In this document: in pieces, positions 25,296 through 33,981 of the stretch | Numbering within the stretch: position 1 is the stretch's first letter | How the letters are laid out: every line of letters begins with the position of its first letter | Assembly (NCBI GenBank): GCA_028687335.1 | Contig: JAQUAI010000012.1 | Location: forward strand, 1-64,000 | Length of the DNA stretch: 64,000 nucleotides | Source of the DNA: Gallionella sp. | GTDB lineage: Bacteria; Pseudomonadota; Gammaproteobacteria; Burkholderiales; Gallionellaceae | Reading direction: 5' to 3' | Notes under the pieces: generated by a model | Databases searched by the model: none | Seen by the model: only the letters and a program-made list of their open reading frames with translations | What the model was told of the DNA's origin: nothing | Program-made: the position numbers and the translations under genes

Positions 25296-26785
25296 GTTTT
25301 CGGTCTCCATGCTAGGCGCATGCTGAATGCGAGTGGTTTTCCGTCGCTTTTGCGGCGGTCGCCAATGATGCCAGTGGCACTGATATCCAGTGGCTTTTCG
25401 GTGATGGTGACGATATATCCGCGTGCAAGGAGATCGCGTTCGAGTTGTTCCAGCTCATCTAGGGCTGCGCGATATCGGGAGCTAAATCCGTTTAGTTGAC
25501 CTTTGATGGTGAGGATTAGCGCGGGGAAGTCTCCGCGTGTATTTTCAGCGACAGGTTCGTTTGCGTCATATTGCCAAGTGAGCGTGAGGATGCCGATGGG
25601 CGGGTGATCGTTCAGCACTTCAGACACGGGTTGCAGCAGGTGCTCGGGTATGTCGCTACGATCATCCAAAGTGCGCATGATGGAAACAGCCATTTTCATG
25701 TCGGTAGCCGGGGCATGGCTTGATGGCATAGTGGCCAACACTTGTTGTGTTTGGCCTTGCAGGGTTTTTGCTTGCATTCGGAGTGTGCTTGCTTGCCTCT
25801 TGTCCAGTTCGCCCATGGCAATATCGCTTGCGCCGCTAATCAGGCCAGCTACGAGGATGCCGATGCTGGTCCAGTTCATACCTCGGCGCAGTTTCCACAG
25901 ATCGTAAAAGTGGGTGTGACTACTGTTGGCATAACTTGACTTGGGCGGAGTTGCTAGTAGTTGATGCATGAATAGCTGGCTGGCATCGGAGTCGGTGACT
26001 TCGCCGTTAAACTTGAGTTGTTTGGCTATATCTTCCAAATCGGCAAAGTCGTAGCGCATATCGGCACTGCGCGGCAGTTTTTGTTGTAACTCGACGAGAT
26101 CGTTGACCGCGCCCATGATGCGTACATCCAGCGTTTGACCTGCGGGCAGTAGGCTTAAATTTTTGAGATATTGGTAGGTTCGTCCCAATTCATCCAGCAC
26201 TGCGTCTTGGAATGTGGTTTCTCCGCGTAGCGGGGTGAGGCGCGAGATGTTGAGTCGATGGTCGCGGAAGTAGGATTGGCGCAGTCCGGCATTGCGTTCC
26301 CACGAGATCAAGAGAAGGTGCTTAGAGATATGGTTTTTAACCAGCGGGGTGCTGACTTGAGGAACTGAGTAGATGCCGACCAGCGGTGTTTTGTAGGTCA
26401 GCATGATGTCCACCCATGACGTAATGGCGGACGGGTTGGTCAACGCCGAGAACAGCATTTCATCATCGCGTCTGCCGTTACTTTGGCGTTGCAGAAAAGT
26501 GGCTTGTTGAAATGGAGTGTCGCGATAGAACTGTTCAAATTTTCGTTTAAGCAGAGCGTTGCGGGTTCCACCGATCAAGTGGGGAATGGTCTCCTGTCGA
26601 AAATCTTCTTCGATGACATCGACCAGTAGGTAAGTCGCACACTTTTTACCTTTGAGGAAGGCAGCAAAGTTGGCTTTGCCATCTGAAGAGTCGGGGAAGT
26701 CGCCTTCCGCAATAGCTTTGCCATTCTCTAGCCAACGCGCTTGGAGGTGGTTACTGCTCAAGAAAAGTAGTAGGGCATGCTTCAT
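25292..26785 (-). CDS. PilM/PilN-like (MshI-like) pilus assembly protein
   Basis: 497 residues. Residues 1-300 are cytoplasmic and arranged like a PilM/GspL actin-type fold. However, the usual N-terminal nucleotide loop (GLDIGSS-like) is absent: the protein begins MKHALLLFLSSNHLQARWLE. One membrane helix (about 306-325) leads to a periplasmic part with a helical linker and a ferredoxin-like end, as in PilN. It thus looks like PilM and PilN joined in one chain, the GspL/MshI arrangement. It overlaps mshG by one base and the PilO-like gene by four, so the genes are tightly coupled. Confidence 0.6.
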   Translation of the reverse strand: MKHALLLFLSSNHLQARWLENGKAIAEGDFPDSSDGKANFAAFLKGKKCATYLLVDVIEEDFRQETIPHLIGGTRNALLKRKFEQFYRDTPFQQATFLQRQSNGRRDDEMLFSALTNPSAITSWVDIMLTYKTPLVGIYSVPQVSTPLVKNHISKHLLLISWERNAGLRQSYFRDHRLNISRLTPLRGETTFQDAVLDELGRTYQYLKNLSLLPAGQTLDVRIMGAVNDLVELQQKLPRSADMRYDFADLEDIAKQLKFNGEVTDSDASQLFMHQLLATPPKSSYANSSHTHFYDLWKLRRGMNWTSIGILVAGLISGASDIAMGELDKRQASTLRMQAKTLQGQTQQVLATMPSSHAPATDMKMAVSIMRTLDDRSDIPEHLLQPVSEVLNDHPPIGILTLTWQYDANEPVAENTRGDFPALILTIKGQLNGFSSRYRAALDELEQLERDLLARGYIVTITEKPLDISATGIIGDRRKSDGKPLAFSMRLAWRPKT

Positions 26786-27987
26786 CAGAATTTCACCTTG
26801 CTGATGAGGTCGTAAATAGGCGACAGCACAGACAGCATGACCCAGCCCAGCAGGGCTCCGAGAACGATGGTCATAATCGGTTCAATCATCACTTGCACTT
26901 TTTTGATTGATTCTTTGACATCGCGGTCATAGAAGTAGCTGACATTGAGTAGTGCTTTGTCCAGTGATCCTGTCGCTTCGCCGACTTTGAGCATACGAAT
27001 GACCAGAGGCGGAAACATGCCGGTATTCTGAAAGCTTTGTGTCAGGTTGCTTCCGGATTCAATTTCATGCGTGACATCTTCCAGACTTTTGGCGATTGCA
27101 CGATTGTTTACTACATCGCGTGAGTTGGCGATGCATTCCAAAATGTTGACCCCAGCCCCGTACATCATGGCAAAGGTGTTGGCGAAGCGCGCCAGAATAA
27201 TTTTGCGCAAAATCGGTCCGATTACCCACATGTCGAGTTTGAACTTGTCAAACCTGTATTCCATTTCAGGGCTCGATGAAACCAAAAAACGTCCCAGAAA
27301 AATCAGCGCAATCGGCACGGAGATGAGGATGTACCAGTAGTTGACAAAAATCGACGAGATCGCCAACAAGATGCGCGTTTGCAGCGGCAACTCTTGTCCC
27401 ATCCCTTTGATGAAACTGACCATTTGGGGTATCAGGTAAATCATCAGGAAAAATGTGATGGCGACCACGATGGTGCCGACGAAGGCTGGGTACAGCATGA
27501 TGGTTTTGGTATGCGAAGCCATCTCATCTTTCCATTTGAGTGATTCGGTGATGTGGGCAAATACTTCTGGCAGATGACCGCTCTCTTCGCCCGCGCAGGT
27601 CAGACTGATAAAGATATTGTCGAATGCATCAGGGTGCTCAGCCATTGCCTGTGAAAGTTTTTTGCCGCCTTCAATGGCTTCAACCAAGTTGGCGATGACT
27701 TCGCGAAAATGCTGGTCAGCCATGGTGTCGCGTAAATCCGCCAAACTTTCCAGTAGCGGAACACCTGCGCCAGTAAGTTGTTCAAGGTTAAAAAAGAAAG
27801 TGATTAAGTCGGGCCGCTTTACCCTGCGGTGCGAGCTCCAGCCTCTGCCGCTATCGGTTTTGGCATCGATTAGATCGAGCCCGCTACGTTTTAGACGTTG
27901 TTCCAAATCTACTTCGTTGGCAGCATCCTGCAAGCCTTTTCGGGCTTTACCTTGTTCGTCGATAGCACGGTAAGCGTACAAAGCCAT
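26785..27987 (-). CDS. mshG: Type II secretion/type IV pilus platform protein (MshG/GspF/PilC)
   Basis: 400 residues with two repeated GspF domains (about 70-190 and 270-395) and three membrane helices (around 170-190, 215-240, 370-390). It is the inner-membrane platform on which the assembly ATPase acts. The N-terminal ALYAYRAIDEQGKARKG start and the GEESGHLPEVF and VGEATGSLDKAL repeat motifs are typical. It lies one base after the ATPase gene. Confidence 0.9.
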   Translation of the reverse strand: MALYAYRAIDEQGKARKGLQDAANEVDLEQRLKRSGLDLIDAKTDSGRGWSSHRRVKRPDLITFFFNLEQLTGAGVPLLESLADLRDTMADQHFREVIANLVEAIEGGKKLSQAMAEHPDAFDNIFISLTCAGEESGHLPEVFAHITESLKWKDEMASHTKTIMLYPAFVGTIVVAITFFLMIYLIPQMVSFIKGMGQELPLQTRILLAISSIFVNYWYILISVPIALIFLGRFLVSSSPEMEYRFDKFKLDMWVIGPILRKIILARFANTFAMMYGAGVNILECIANSRDVVNNRAIAKSLEDVTHEIESGSNLTQSFQNTGMFPPLVIRMLKVGEATGSLDKALLNVSYFYDRDVKESIKKVQVMIEPIMTIVLGALLGWVMLSVLSPIYDLISKVKF

Positions 27988-27988
27988 T

Positions 27989-29692
27989 TCAGCCGTTCCT
28001 GTCGGTCAGATCGACCACGCGGCTGACTTCGGCAATTGAGGTGATGCCTTGCAAGACACGGCGAACCGCATCCATTGCCAGCGGGCGGAAACCTTTGCTT
28101 AAGGCGAGTTCGCGTATCTCGCGGGTGCTTGCGCGACGCGAGATCAGGTCGTCAATGTCGTAATCCAGCTTGAGCAATTCCATCAGCGCAAGTCGGCCTT
28201 TGTAACCCTGATGGCCGCAGGATTCACAACCGGCGGCACGATATAGAGTGATCGGGTGTTCGGTTTCCAAGCCCAGCAGGTGGCGCTCGGAGAGATCAGG
28301 CTGATAAGGGTATTTGCATTCGTTGCAAAGTAGGCGCACCAAACGTTGCGCTACGATGCCGATGATGTTGCCGGCCATGATGTCGGGCAGGATGCCGATA
28401 TCGAGCAGGCGTGGAATGGCACCGATAGCGGAGTTGGTGTGGAGCGTCGAATACACCTGATGGCCTGTCATGGCGGCGCGAAATGCCATCTCTGCGGTCG
28501 GGTGATCGCGAATTTCGCCGACCAGAATAATGTCGGGATCTTGTCGCATCATGGAGCGAATGCCGTTGGCAAAATCGAGCTTGGCAGCTTCATTTATCGA
28601 AGTCTGGCGGATCATCGACAATGGGTATTCGACGGGATCTTCCAAGGTCATGATGTTGACCGACTCGGTGTTGACGTGATTTAGCACCGAGTAGAGCGTT
28701 GTGGTCTTACCGCTGCCGGTAGGGCCGGTAACCAGCACAATCCCCTCTGGTTTGGCGATAATGCTTTTAAGCAACATCAGCGTGCTTTCTTCCAGACCGA
28801 TTTGTTCCAGCGGCACAATGCCTTTCTGGCGGTCGAGAATACGCAGCACCATATTCTCGCCGTGCGTGGTTGGGTGTGAAGCGACACGAAAGTCGATGGG
28901 GCGGCCGGACAGTCGTAGCGAGACGCGACCATCTTGCGGAGCCCGAGTCTCGGCGATATTCATGTTGCTCATCACTTTGAGACGTACCACCATCGCGGGC
29001 CAGAAGCTTTTGTGCAAGCTGCGAACTTGGCGTAATACGCCGTCGATGCGGTAGCGAATACGCAGAAAACTGCTTTCCGGTTCGAAGTGAATATCGGATG
29101 TGCCGCGTTGTACGGCTTCGGTCAGTAGCGCATCAATCAAACGCACAACTGGTTGGCTGAATTCGTTTACTCCGCTTTGCAGCGTTTGATATTCCATCTC
29201 GCCAGGCTCGATTTCGTGCAGGATGCCGTCGATGGAAAGTTCAAAGCCATAGTACTGGTCGATTGCGCGCGTGATGTCGGATTCGTTTGCCAATTTCATA
29301 TACAGACGGAACTCGTCTTTGAGCAGGGCGCGTACTTGATCCAGTGCGATGATGTTGTCGGGGTCGGCTACAGCCAGCGTCAGCATCTGCTTTTGCATAT
29401 CAATCGAGATAGGGAGCAACTGATGTCGCCGCGCGACATCTTTCGGAATTAGCTTGAGCGCGAGAGGGTCGACGATGGTACTGGAAAGATCTACGGCTTC
29501 CTGCCCCAAGTTTTCCGAGAGGACATCGCGTATGGTGGCCTCGGAGAGGAAGCCGAGGCGGACCAACAAACGTCCCAACGGTTGGTGTGTTTTGTTCTGT
29601 TCCTGTTGGGCGATGCGCAACTGATCGTCGCTGATGACACCTTTGTCAACCAGCAGTCGCCCGAGCGGTTGTTGCATCTGACGGTTCATCAT
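27989..29692 (-). CDS. mshE: Pilus assembly ATPase MshE (GspE/PilB family)
   Basis: 567 residues. An N-terminal MshEN-type domain (about 5-150) carries two PLGRLLV repeats; this domain binds cyclic di-GMP in Vibrio MshE, though the first motif here begins PLG rather than RLG. The catalytic part has the Walker A loop GPTGSGKTTTLYS, the Asp-box/Walker B region DPDIILVGEIRD, and a CNEC...CESC zinc element. It powers pilus extension from the cytoplasmic face. The start overlaps the TPR gene by 4 bases. Confidence 0.92.
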   Translation of the reverse strand: MMNRQMQQPLGRLLVDKGVISDDQLRIAQQEQNKTHQPLGRLLVRLGFLSEATIRDVLSENLGQEAVDLSSTIVDPLALKLIPKDVARRHQLLPISIDMQKQMLTLAVADPDNIIALDQVRALLKDEFRLYMKLANESDITRAIDQYYGFELSIDGILHEIEPGEMEYQTLQSGVNEFSQPVVRLIDALLTEAVQRGTSDIHFEPESSFLRIRYRIDGVLRQVRSLHKSFWPAMVVRLKVMSNMNIAETRAPQDGRVSLRLSGRPIDFRVASHPTTHGENMVLRILDRQKGIVPLEQIGLEESTLMLLKSIIAKPEGIVLVTGPTGSGKTTTLYSVLNHVNTESVNIMTLEDPVEYPLSMIRQTSINEAAKLDFANGIRSMMRQDPDIILVGEIRDHPTAEMAFRAAMTGHQVYSTLHTNSAIGAIPRLLDIGILPDIMAGNIIGIVAQRLVRLLCNECKYPYQPDLSERHLLGLETEHPITLYRAAGCESCGHQGYKGRLALMELLKLDYDIDDLISRRASTREIRELALSKGFRPLAMDAVRRVLQGITSIAEVSRVVDLTDRNG

Positions 29693-30750
29693 GGCATCGG
29701 TTCCAGCTCGGCGATACGCTGGGCGATCTGCCTGTGGTTGAAGCCTGTGCCGTGCGATGGATCAAGTTGTATTGCGCGTCGGTAATATTGTGCGGCTAAC
29801 TTTGTCTGCCCTAGGTGATCGAGGCTGACAGCGAGGTTAAAAGAAAATTCGGCGTTATTTGGATCCAAACTGGCGGCGGTGAAGTAGGACTGTTGGGCTT
29901 CGCTCCAGTGAGATTGAGATGCGTATACATTACCCAGCGCAAAATTTAGTGCCGGTGAGTTACCTTGCTCGCGTAACAGGCTCTTTAGTCGACTCTCCGA
30001 GTTACCTTCGGTGCTGATGGCTGCCATACCAGAATTTGCAATTGCATTACGCGGATCGAGTTGCAGTACGCGCATGTAATATTGTGCGGCACTATTGTTG
30101 TCGCCGTGTTGCTGGGCAATTGCGGCAAGTCCGAGCAAGACATCTGGGTTGCGGCTGTCTTTCTGATAAAGCACGCGATAGAGCTGTTCCGCCTGAGTTA
30201 GCTTGCCAGCACGGTAAGCGTCGTAAGCCTCTTGCAAAGCTGGGTCAACCCGATTTTCGGGATCTTGCATTAAGTGTACGGTGTTGGCACTACGCGCGGG
30301 AGCGCGCGGTTTAGAGGGAGTCGCCATCAATTTTTCGGTAGCGACGGGTTGCTGTGAATTTTGGGCGACAGGAATTTCAACAATGGCAGGTGCTGTGCTA
30401 GCGACTTCAATGTTCTCGGCAAGCAATGGAGCCGAGGCGCTTTCCAGCGGGACATTCTCGGTCAGGTTTTCCGGTGGTGCGGGCGGCGGTGTCATTACTT
30501 GCAGTCCGCCGCGCGGCATAGTCGCCTCCATATAGCTGAGATAAGCCAATCCTCCGCCAATCAAGACTGCCGTGAAGGTGAGGCCGAACAGTAGGTTGCG
30601 CGTGTTTTTTTTGTTTCCTGTAGGAGTGGATTTAGCCGCGAATAGGTTTTTGCTGACGTTGCGTGAATCATCTGTACCGGACATCGCGTTACCCTGTTTT
30701 GAGAGGGCTGATTTCTGCGATTTTTTGCGGGCATCCAGCAGCAGGCTCAT
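29689..30750 (-). CDS. mshN: MshN-like TPR protein
   Basis: 353 residues: a basic cytoplasmic start, one membrane helix (about 52-71), a proline-rich linker (about 80-160), then periplasmic tetratricopeptide repeats (about 170-350; for example NPDVLLGLAAIAQQHGDNNS and NAEFSFNLAVSLDHLGQTKL). This is the layout of MSHA biogenesis protein MshN. It probably binds secretin or pilin partners. It sits between the secretin and ATPase genes, as in MSHA loci. Confidence 0.8.
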   Translation of the reverse strand: MSLLLDARKKSQKSALSKQGNAMSGTDDSRNVSKNLFAAKSTPTGNKKNTRNLLFGLTFTAVLIGGGLAYLSYMEATMPRGGLQVMTPPPAPPENLTENVPLESASAPLLAENIEVASTAPAIVEIPVAQNSQQPVATEKLMATPSKPRAPARSANTVHLMQDPENRVDPALQEAYDAYRAGKLTQAEQLYRVLYQKDSRNPDVLLGLAAIAQQHGDNNSAAQYYMRVLQLDPRNAIANSGMAAISTEGNSESRLKSLLREQGNSPALNFALGNVYASQSHWSEAQQSYFTAASLDPNNAEFSFNLAVSLDHLGQTKLAAQYYRRAIQLDPSHGTGFNHRQIAQRIAELEPMP

Positions 30751-30759
30751 TACGATTCC

Positions 30760-32463
30760 TTAGTGTGCGTCAGCGGGTTGCTTGAAGAAATACGGATTAG
30801 GTAAGTCGTCGCGAAATTCACTAAAATCACCATCGATGCTCGCATTTTTAATGACCACTGGACGCAGAAAAATTACCAGTTCGGTTTTTGTTGTGGTGTT
30901 GTTACGCTGTTTGAATAACTCACCTGCCAGCGGAATTTTCGATAGTCCAGGCACTTCATCGGTGAGGTTATTCATCTCGTCTTGCATGAGGCCGCCCATC
31001 ACGGCAATTTGGTTGTCATCTATCTTGAGGATAGATTCCATTTCCCGTGTTTGAGTTTGGGGAATTTTGCTGACGACACCTGCTCTGGCTAGATCGGGGT
31101 TGGGGTCGTTGACGAAGCTGACCACGCGCGAGATGGAGGGTTTTAGATTGAGGAGTACCACGTTGCTGTCGCTGATTTGCGGTGTGACGCTCATGGTGAA
31201 ACCGACCGGAATGGTTTTTGGTTCGGTGCTGTAGGTTGTCATGGAGCCAGTTTGATTAGTGACGGTGTTGGTTCCTACTGTGAAATAAACTAAGTTGTCG
31301 ACTACCTTGATAAGTGCAGTTTGGTTGTTAAGCACGCTGAGTTTTGGACTGGAAAGCACTTTAACGTTGCCGAATGACTCCAGTAGTGTCACTTGGTTGG
31401 CGATGCTGGCTGGATTAGGGTTGGTGATGACTCCAAAAATGCTACCAGCCACCCCAGTGGGCAACCCTGCGCTGCTTTGCGCCAGCTTGAACTGTTTACC
31501 CTCAGCCTTGACCAAGGCTGACCAGTTAATACCTTGCTGGTAGTTGTCGCTCAGTTTGACCTCAACAATGGTGGCCTCAATCATGACTTGGCGGCGCGCA
31601 CTGTTCATAATTTGGTCGACAAATTCGCGGATCTTTTCGTGTTGTCGGGCGGTTGCACGCACGGTCAGAAGGCCATTTTCAGGGTTCGCAATAACCGAGG
31701 CGGCTTCGCGGAATGTGCTGTTACGCCCGGTCGCTTGCGGGATACCAGCAAGTGTTGTCGCATTAGCGTTGTGTTCTGATGATGGGGCGCTATTAGCGGC
31801 AGTCGCTTGCAGTGCATCGTTGCCGTTAGGCATGATTTTGTCGGTTTCGCGCAGAATGTCTTTGACGTTCTGTACCAAGGTTTCCCAGAAGCGGTTTTTG
31901 GAGGTGTTCTTTATGCTGATGAGTGAGTTATTGGTAGTGCTCGATGCAACTGCGGTGGCTCCGGTTGATGCAACTTGGGCGCTGGTGACAATGCTACTTT
32001 CTGCATCGCGCGACATATTCACATAGTCGATTTTGTAGTTGTGTAAAAACGGCGAATCGGGCATGACGGTCAGCGTGCCATTTTCCAACTCATAGCGCAT
32101 ATCGACTTGTTTCGCGATGCGTGTCAGGATTTGCGGAAGAGTCTGGTTTAGCGCGTTTAACGTGACTATGCCCTGTATGCCGGGGTGGATATCCAGATTG
32201 ACTTTTGCATCGCGCGCTAGAGCGAATAATATTTCTTGGGCCGGGACATTGGTAACAACCACGCTGTATGTTTCTGCTTTGCGCGCGGGGGTGGGCGGGG
32301 GTAAAGCAATATTGCGTTTGATTGTTTCGGGAATAGTACTGGCGACTGACACGGATGCAGTATCCGATTGCATGATATGTTTATTCGAAGGAGTTATCGG
32401 CTTGTTGGCGCAGCCAGCAAGCAATGCAACGATAGCCAAGGAGGTGAACTGTAACGTGCGCAT
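30760..32463 (-). CDS. mshL: MSHA-type secretin MshL
   Basis: 567 residues with a lipoprotein signal (lipobox LLAGC, Cys near 18). An N-terminal STN/N0 domain follows (about 70-135), then N1-like domains with a Ser/Ala/Asn-rich loop (about 165-235), and the C-terminal secretin pore domain (about 330-550) with VPGLSKIPLAGELFKQ and TELVIFLRPVVI. It forms the outer-membrane channel for the pilus. The only gap larger than a few bases in this cluster (45 bases) lies just upstream, so an internal promoter is possible. Confidence 0.92.
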   Translation of the reverse strand: MRTLQFTSLAIVALLAGCANKPITPSNKHIMQSDTASVSVASTIPETIKRNIALPPPTPARKAETYSVVVTNVPAQEILFALARDAKVNLDIHPGIQGIVTLNALNQTLPQILTRIAKQVDMRYELENGTLTVMPDSPFLHNYKIDYVNMSRDAESSIVTSAQVASTGATAVASSTTNNSLISIKNTSKNRFWETLVQNVKDILRETDKIMPNGNDALQATAANSAPSSEHNANATTLAGIPQATGRNSTFREAASVIANPENGLLTVRATARQHEKIREFVDQIMNSARRQVMIEATIVEVKLSDNYQQGINWSALVKAEGKQFKLAQSSAGLPTGVAGSIFGVITNPNPASIANQVTLLESFGNVKVLSSPKLSVLNNQTALIKVVDNLVYFTVGTNTVTNQTGSMTTYSTEPKTIPVGFTMSVTPQISDSNVVLLNLKPSISRVVSFVNDPNPDLARAGVVSKIPQTQTREMESILKIDDNQIAVMGGLMQDEMNNLTDEVPGLSKIPLAGELFKQRNNTTTKTELVIFLRPVVIKNASIDGDFSEFRDDLPNPYFFKQPADAH

Positions 32464-32508
32464 AAGTGTAGTTCCTCCCAGTCAGTATTGATTTTTTCTG
32501 ATCAATTA

Positions 32509-33978
32509 TCAGTTTTGGTTTGGCGGCTCAATCGAGTCAATGCGAGTTGGGGCGATTTGTATTAACGAGATTGCAAACGATTCCTGATACCTTGCCGGTA
32601 ATGTGGTAATGCCTTGGCGTGCCGCTTCGATGGATGGGTAGGCACCGTATGCGACACGCAGGCTGTGCCTTTTATCGGCTTCGGACGGTATTAAGTAAAT
32701 CTCAGATAGTTTGCCGAGTTTTTCCGCGCGCTTTAAAAACCCCTCGATTTTTTCTGCTCGCGTTTCTTCGCTGGAAAAAAGTTGAATGCTGGAGATGATT
32801 TTTTTCTGGGCAAGAAGTTGTTTACTTGCCGCTAGCCGCTGTTCGAATAGGCTGAGGGGGAGTTCTTGTGTCGCCGACGACAGGGCGGGTGGAGCAGGTA
32901 TCGATCTCGTTAGCGGAATGGTTGTAATGAAGGAAGCGTTCTCTGTTCGTTCGATAGCGGCGATGGGTGTCGATGCGAACAAATCTTCCACCTGCGGTGC
33001 GGTTTGCGCTTGAGGTATAGCAACGGGGGTAGGCTGGGCGGCAGCACTTGCCGATGAGTCAAGCCAAGTTTGTGTCGTGCGTCCAAGCATCCACCAAGCG
33101 CATGTGGTCACGAGCGTAAGTAGTAATACCGCAGCAACGATTCTCAGTTTTTTGTCTTTTTTAGGCGGTTTTGTTTTTAGGTCACTGTCGGCGATGGCGG
33201 CTTGTACATGTCGCGCATCGATATTGTGAGTGCCTTCAATAAAGGCCGATAGCAAAGCCTTGTCGGCCAGCACATTGGCACGTCGCATCAGGCCGCCGGA
33301 GGTATTGGCAATGAGATTGAGTGCTTTGTCGGAAAAAATATTTGGCCCGTGGTACCCCGCTGTGCGTAGACGAAACATCAGGTAGCTTTCCACTACCTCA
33401 CCAGACAATGGCTGTATATTAAAGTGGTGCAGTATGCGATCCTTTAGTTGGCGCATATTGGGCTGTTCCAGTTTGTCGTTCAACTCGGGTTGGCCGAAAA
33501 GTATGATCTGGATCAGCTTAAAGCTGCCGACTTGCAGGTTATAGAGCAGACGCAGCTCCTCGAGTGTGTCTATCGGCATTGCATGAGCCTCGTCCACCAG
33601 TACGACCACACGTTTGCCTTGGCGTGCTGTATCCAGAAGTTTTTTCTGAATGTTTTGCATGATAATGCCGACGCGTTCTTTCTCCATGCGCAATCCTAGT
33701 CCGTCGGCAATGGCATACAACATTTCTTCGCGCGACACGCTGGGGTTGGATAGATAGATGGTTTCGATGTGCGTGGGTAAACGCTCCAATAGCATGCGAC
33801 ACAACATGGTCTTACCGCTGCCGACTTCACCGCTGACCTTGATGATGCCTTCTGCTTCGGAAACGGAATAGACCAACGCATCCAGTATTTCGCCCCGGTC
33901 GGCACCGGAGAAAAAAAACTCAGTGATCGGGGTAATGCGGAATGGAGCTTCTTTGAGTCCGAAAAATTCAAGGTACAT
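32509..33978 (-). CDS. mshM: MshM/ExeA-like AAA ATPase with SPOR-like C-terminus
   Basis: 489 residues. The AAA domain (about 1-265) begins MYLEFFGLKEAPFRITP and has Walker A GEVGSGKTM and Walker B VVVLVDEAHAMP. A membrane helix (about 285-302) follows, then a proline/alanine linker and a C-terminal segment (about 400-485, IQLFSSEETRAEKIEGFLKR to ESFAISLIQIAP) that resembles an SPOR peptidoglycan-binding domain. ExeA-type ATPases open the cell wall for secretin assembly, which fits this layout. It starts 3 bases after the sigma-54 activator gene. Confidence 0.85.
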   Translation of the reverse strand: MYLEFFGLKEAPFRITPITEFFFSGADRGEILDALVYSVSEAEGIIKVSGEVGSGKTMLCRMLLERLPTHIETIYLSNPSVSREEMLYAIADGLGLRMEKERVGIIMQNIQKKLLDTARQGKRVVVLVDEAHAMPIDTLEELRLLYNLQVGSFKLIQIILFGQPELNDKLEQPNMRQLKDRILHHFNIQPLSGEVVESYLMFRLRTAGYHGPNIFSDKALNLIANTSGGLMRRANVLADKALLSAFIEGTHNIDARHVQAAIADSDLKTKPPKKDKKLRIVAAVLLLTLVTTCAWWMLGRTTQTWLDSSASAAAQPTPVAIPQAQTAPQVEDLFASTPIAAIERTENASFITTIPLTRSIPAPPALSSATQELPLSLFEQRLAASKQLLAQKKIISSIQLFSSEETRAEKIEGFLKRAEKLGKLSEIYLIPSEADKRHSLRVAYGAYPSIEAARQGITTLPARYQESFAISLIQIAPTRIDSIEPPNQN

Positions 33979-33981
33979 GCT

